This document shows, piece by piece, positions 60,296 through 64,000 of a stretch of 64,000 nt of DNA. The translations under genes were made by a program, and so were the position numbers. The DNA is taken from NCBI GenBank assembly GCA_026120185.1, contig JANUWF010001813.1:1479501-1543500 (forward strand), in the 5' to 3' direction. Position 1 is the first letter of the stretch. Every line of letters starts with the position of its first letter. This stretch comes from Voacanga thouarsii. Lineage: Eukaryota; Streptophyta; Magnoliopsida; Gentianales; Apocynaceae. The notes beneath the pieces are model-generated. The model had not been told where the DNA came from, did no database searches, and worked only from the letters and a program-made list of their open reading frames with translations.

Positions 60296-63200
60296 ATGGT
60301 GGGAGGTTCTTTTAGTCCTTTGGCCATTATTCTCCGTGAGAATAAGTTAATGTGACCAAAATATGTGGACTAGAAGAGGAACCTGGACATAATACTCATA
60401 GTCGTAGAGTATAAGTATGTCCTTTACGAGACCTGCCCTGAAATCGGGGAAAGTTCCACCAACGAAGAGCGAGAAGCTGAGAAGGCATGGAAGAAGGCTA
60501 ATGAAATGGCACGTTGCTATATACTAGCCTCTATGTCTAATGTGCTCCAGTCTAAACACCATATGGCCTCTACGTATGACATTAGTTATTCATTGGCTAT
60601 TATGTTCGCGGATAAGAGCCGGCCCGCAAGGCAGAAGGTTCTTTGAACTATAATAAACTCTAAGATGGCTGAGGGAGCATCAGTCAGGGAGCATATGCTC
60701 AAGATGATTGCTGCTTTCGAGGAGGCGGAAGTCTTAGGGGCTATCATTGACCCCGAGAACCAAGTGGACATGGTTCTCAAATCTCTACTGGGTTCCTTTA
60801 CTCAGTTCAAACTAAATTACAATATGAGTTTGATTGAGTTGATAAAGGAACTTCAGATGGCAGAGAAGGTCATGAAACCACATTCAATGGCCATGATTGC
60901 TAAGGCTTTTTCCTCAAGAACTGGCTCTAAGCCTAGAAAGTTCAAAAGGAAGAAGGGATACGCAGTAGCCCAGCCCAAGACCCAGCCCAAAGACAAACCT
61001 AAGGGCAAGTGCTTCAGATGTGGGAACAAGGGACACTGGGAAAAAGAGTGTCCAGATCTTCAAGCCAAGAAAAACCCCACATGTAATGTTCTCTATCTAG
61101 AATCTATATCAATGGTTGGATCAACTTCCATTTGGATTGTTGATTCAGGAGCTACTAATCATATCTGTAACTCCTTGGAGGGGTTTAGAAAGATAAGTTG
61201 ACTCAAGAAGGGCGAACATGGATTATGCGTGGGATTTGGAGCACAAGTTTGGGCTCTTGTAGTGGGAGAGCTGGATCTTATTTTTTATTGTAATAAGAAA
61301 GTGGTTTTAATAGATATTTTATATGTACCTAGTTTTCGTCAGAATTTAATTTTAGTTGCAAAACTTATAAATCAAGAATATTCTGTATTTTTCCATTCTG
61401 GTATTTCTATCAGTAGAAATGGAGAAATATTATGTATTAGGCACATATATGAAAATCTATTCTATTTAAACCCTATTAATCATCAATTAAATAACGCTCA
61501 ATCTGAACCTTTAACTAAGAAGAGAAAGACCAATATTAATGACTCAAATCTTTGGCATCTAAGGTTGGGTCACATCAACTCAACCAAGATTCAGAGGCTA
61601 ATCCATAATGGGCCTTTGGGCTCATTGAGATTGGAAAATTGGCCTCAGTATGAATCTTGCCTAATGGGAAAGATGACCAAAAGGTCTTTTGTCCCTAAGG
61701 CGGAAAAGGCCAGGGAGGTGCTGAGTCTTGTTCACACTGATATGTGTGATCCATTGTCTACACCAGCTAGAGGAGGTTTTTGAGTTCTTCATCATTTTCA
61801 CGGATGATTGTACAAGGTTTGGTTACGTTTACCTGATGAGATGCAAGTCTGACTCTTTTGACAAGTTCAAAGAGTTTAAGACTGAAATGGAGCATCAGAC
61901 AGGTAAATTAATCAAGACCTTACGATTGGATCGCGGTGGAGAGTACCTCCTAGGTGAATTCAAGGACTACATAGTACATCATGGGATAGTATCCCAACTT
62001 TCTGCACCGAGGACATCCAAGCAGAACGGAGTAGCTGAGAGAAGGAACAGGACATTGGTGGAAATGGTCAGAAGCATGATGTCTCATGCTACTCTTCTAG
62101 TATCTTTTTGGGAATATGCCCTGGAAACAGTGGCATACATTCTGAACTTGGTGCTTTCTATGTCAGTACCTAGGACTCCCAATGAGATGTGGACTGGGCG
62201 TAAGCCAAGTCTGAATCATCTCAGGATTTGGGGTTGTCCAGATTATGTACTGATCACAGGAGACAAGTTGGAACCAAGGGCAGAATTATGCTATTTTGTT
62301 GAGTATCCAAAAGGAACAAAGGGTGGTTACTTTTATCATCTTAAAGAGCAGAAAGTACTAGTTAGTACCAATGCTAGATACTTAGAGGATGATCAAATTA
62401 CTTCCACTAAAGGTTCAACAAGGTTGGAACTTGAGGAGAAGTTATCTACGGAATCTACCTTTTTTGGCCCGATTGTGGAACAAGAAGAGGCATAGCCTCA
62501 AGAGCCTGTACAAATGGAGCCTCGTCGTAGTAGGAGAGTGTCTAGGGTTCCGGATAGATGGACTGGAGAAGCCTTTGAGCTAGTCTCCGACCATCAGGAA
62601 TAAGACCCCACTAGATATGAGGAGGTTATTGCTGATGCTGATGCAAATCTATGGCATGAAGCAATGAAAGCCGAGATTGAGTTTATGTACTTCAATCAGG
62701 TATGGGATCTTGTAGCTTCACCTGAAGGGATAAAACCCATTGGGTGTAAGTGGGTGTACAAGAGAAAGAGGGGAGCGGACGGGAAGGTGGAAACCTTCAA
62801 AGCTAGGCTTGTGGCGAAAAGGTATACTCAGAAAGAAGAGATCGATTATGAGGAAACCTTTTCCCCGGTGGCCATGCTTAAATCTATCCATATCCTCCTT
62901 GCCATCACATGTCACTATGACTACGAGATATGGCAAATGGATGTCAAGACTGCATTTTTTGAATGACCATCTTAACGAAGACATCTATATGTCCCAACCG
63001 AAAGGTTTTATTGCTAATGGCCAAGCACACATGGTTTGCAAGCTTAAGAAGTCCATTTATGGACTTAAGCAAGCATTGAGAGTGTGGAACATTCATTTTG
63101 ATGAGACTATGAAGTCTTACGGCTTTATTCAAAACGAGGATGAATCATGTGTGTACAAGAAACTTGAGGGGTTTAATGTGGTTTTTCTTGTCTTATGTAT

Positions 63201-63673
63201 GTGGATGACATTCTACTAATTAGAAATGATGTAGGGTCATTATCATCTACAAAGGTTTGGCTATCTAGTCATTTCAGTATGAAGGACTTGGGAGAAGCCA
63301 GCTACATTCTCGGGATTAGACTTCTTAGAAATAGGAAGCAGAGAATGTTAGGATTATCCCAAGTCACATACATTGACAAGGTGCTGGCCAAGTACAACAT
63401 GGACTCAAGTAAGGGAACTCTAATGCCTTGCAGACATGAGTTGTCTCTTTCTTCAAGGGACTATCCTAAGTCTCAAGAAGAAAATGACAGAATGAGTAGG
63501 ATTCCAGTTGTGGGAAGTCTCATGTACGCCATGCTGTGTGCTAGGCCAGATATCTGTTTTGCCGTAGGCTTGGTTAGCAGATATTAGTCAAACCTAGGGG
63601 AGGTTCTTTGGCTGAGAGGGTTTTCATGAGACACTTAGACACCATTGGGGTGGGCACCTATGGACTTACCTAG
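60296..63673 (+). pseudogene. copia B gag-pol, lacking RNase H
   Basis: ATG 60296 (MVGGSFSPLAIILRENKL). Gag has stops (VD*KRN, VL*TIINSKM). The zinc knuckle is CFRCGNKGHWEKEC (about 61,010) and protease WIVDSGATNHICN (about 61,135). Integrase has HLRLGHINSTKIQRLIHNG, ESCLMGKMTKRSF and the DDE region ([29 protein letters not shown]). RT has VETFKARLVAKRYTQKEEID, QMDVKTAFF and MYVDDILLIRND (canonical YVDD at about 63,197). One-base insertions in T-runs near 61,780 and 62,957, and a further frame change near 63,195, break the frame. After ICFAVGLVSRY the frame jumps to ERVFMRHLDTIGVGTYGLT, so nearly all of RNase H has been deleted compared with copia A. Confidence 0.92.
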
Positions 63674-63684
63674 TCTTAGAGTGC

Positions 63685-63695
63685 AAGTGGGAGAT
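63685..63695 (+). promoter_or_regulatory. Polypurine tract of copia B
   Basis: AAGTGGGAGAT, same as in copia A, against the 3' LTR start. Confidence 0.85.
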
Positions 63696-64000
63696 TGTTA
63701 GGAATATGCCCTCTTAGACTAGTTTTCTGATGAAAATATCGAATATGTTAATAAAAGAATTTATTTGCGGAAATCGTTTGTAAAATAATTTTTTTTATTT
63801 GTGTACATTTTCATTTGGAATAGACCCATTGTGTTTAAATAAATTATCCATGTGAATGGAGGTCTTTCATAGTAAGGTATGGATCATGGGTTATTTAAAC
63901 ATATAAACAGTTGTTCTTAACCGATTGATGAGAATGAGAATCTCATCACATTTAGGTTATTATGTTATGAATTCCAAATGGGGGATGACTTACCTTTAGC
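63696..64000 (+). repeat. 3' LTR of copia B (partial)
   Basis: Begins TGTTAGGAATATGCCC and follows 56467 onward nearly base for base until the window ends. Confidence 0.92.

Larger units (their letters stand above)
56467..64000 (+). mobile_element. Ty1/copia element B (plus strand), runs off window
   Basis: Same family as copia A but opposite orientation, so the two 5' LTRs face each other across about 1 kb of CACTA sequence. 5' LTR 56467-58493, PBS 58496, leader, gag-pol, PPT 63685-63695; the 3' LTR starts at 63696 and is cut by the window end. The TSD cannot be checked. Confidence 0.9.

Overview
This window looks like nuclear DNA of a flowering plant, probably a dicot. It is AT-rich and is built mostly of nested plant transposons (Ty3/gypsy, Ty1/copia, L1, hAT, CACTA, Stowaway and Mutator-like MITEs). 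It also carries an insert resembling plant mitochondrial nad2 and an intron-containing host gene. The species cannot be named from the sequence alone. No tRNA, rRNA, CRISPR array or bacterial-type operon was seen.

Layout. 1-4080: probable minus-strand gypsy LTR, cut by the window edge, with its first ~609 bp tandemly duplicated. 4081-17670: a plus-strand hAT transposase split by a complete Tekay/Del-type Ty3/gypsy element (4220-16659, TSD TGACA). About 17671-22188: a second hAT copy on the minus strand, tail to tail with the first, itself split by a 996-bp solo LTR (18286-19281, TSD CTGGT). 22189-24370: 5' part of a minus-strand L1. 24892-31090: a Ty1/copia element (TSD GTTTC) that lacks protease, integrase and the RT core. 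In their place it carries an antisense, intron-containing RKD-type RWP-RK transcription factor gene, and it is further split by a solo LTR (28507-29953, TSD AAAAG). 32173-32335: nad2-like mitochondrial insert. 32447-33251: Mutator-like MITE with 9-bp TSD. 33516-38307: plus-strand L1 with ORF1, ORF2, poly(A) and TSD. 39799-42529: the one convincing resident host gene, a five-exon HhH-GPD DNA glycosylase-type gene, followed by a Stowaway MITE. 43555-56466: pieces of a minus-strand CACTA transposase gene, interrupted by two head-to-head copies of one Ty1/copia family (45635-55429 on minus; 56467 past the window end on plus).

How it fits together. Almost everything is a genomic graveyard. Most premature stops in the gypsy, copia, L1, hAT and CACTA reading frames fit C-to-T changes (Gln, Arg or Trp codons to stop), as expected of long-methylated silenced DNA. 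The insertion order can be read from target-site duplications. The most notable item is the RKD gene: three introns and the full RWP-RK domain sit inside the copia element between its gag and RT remnants, with the element's own LTRs and TSD outside. That is gene capture by, or insertion into, a retrotransposon, not retroposition of a spliced mRNA.
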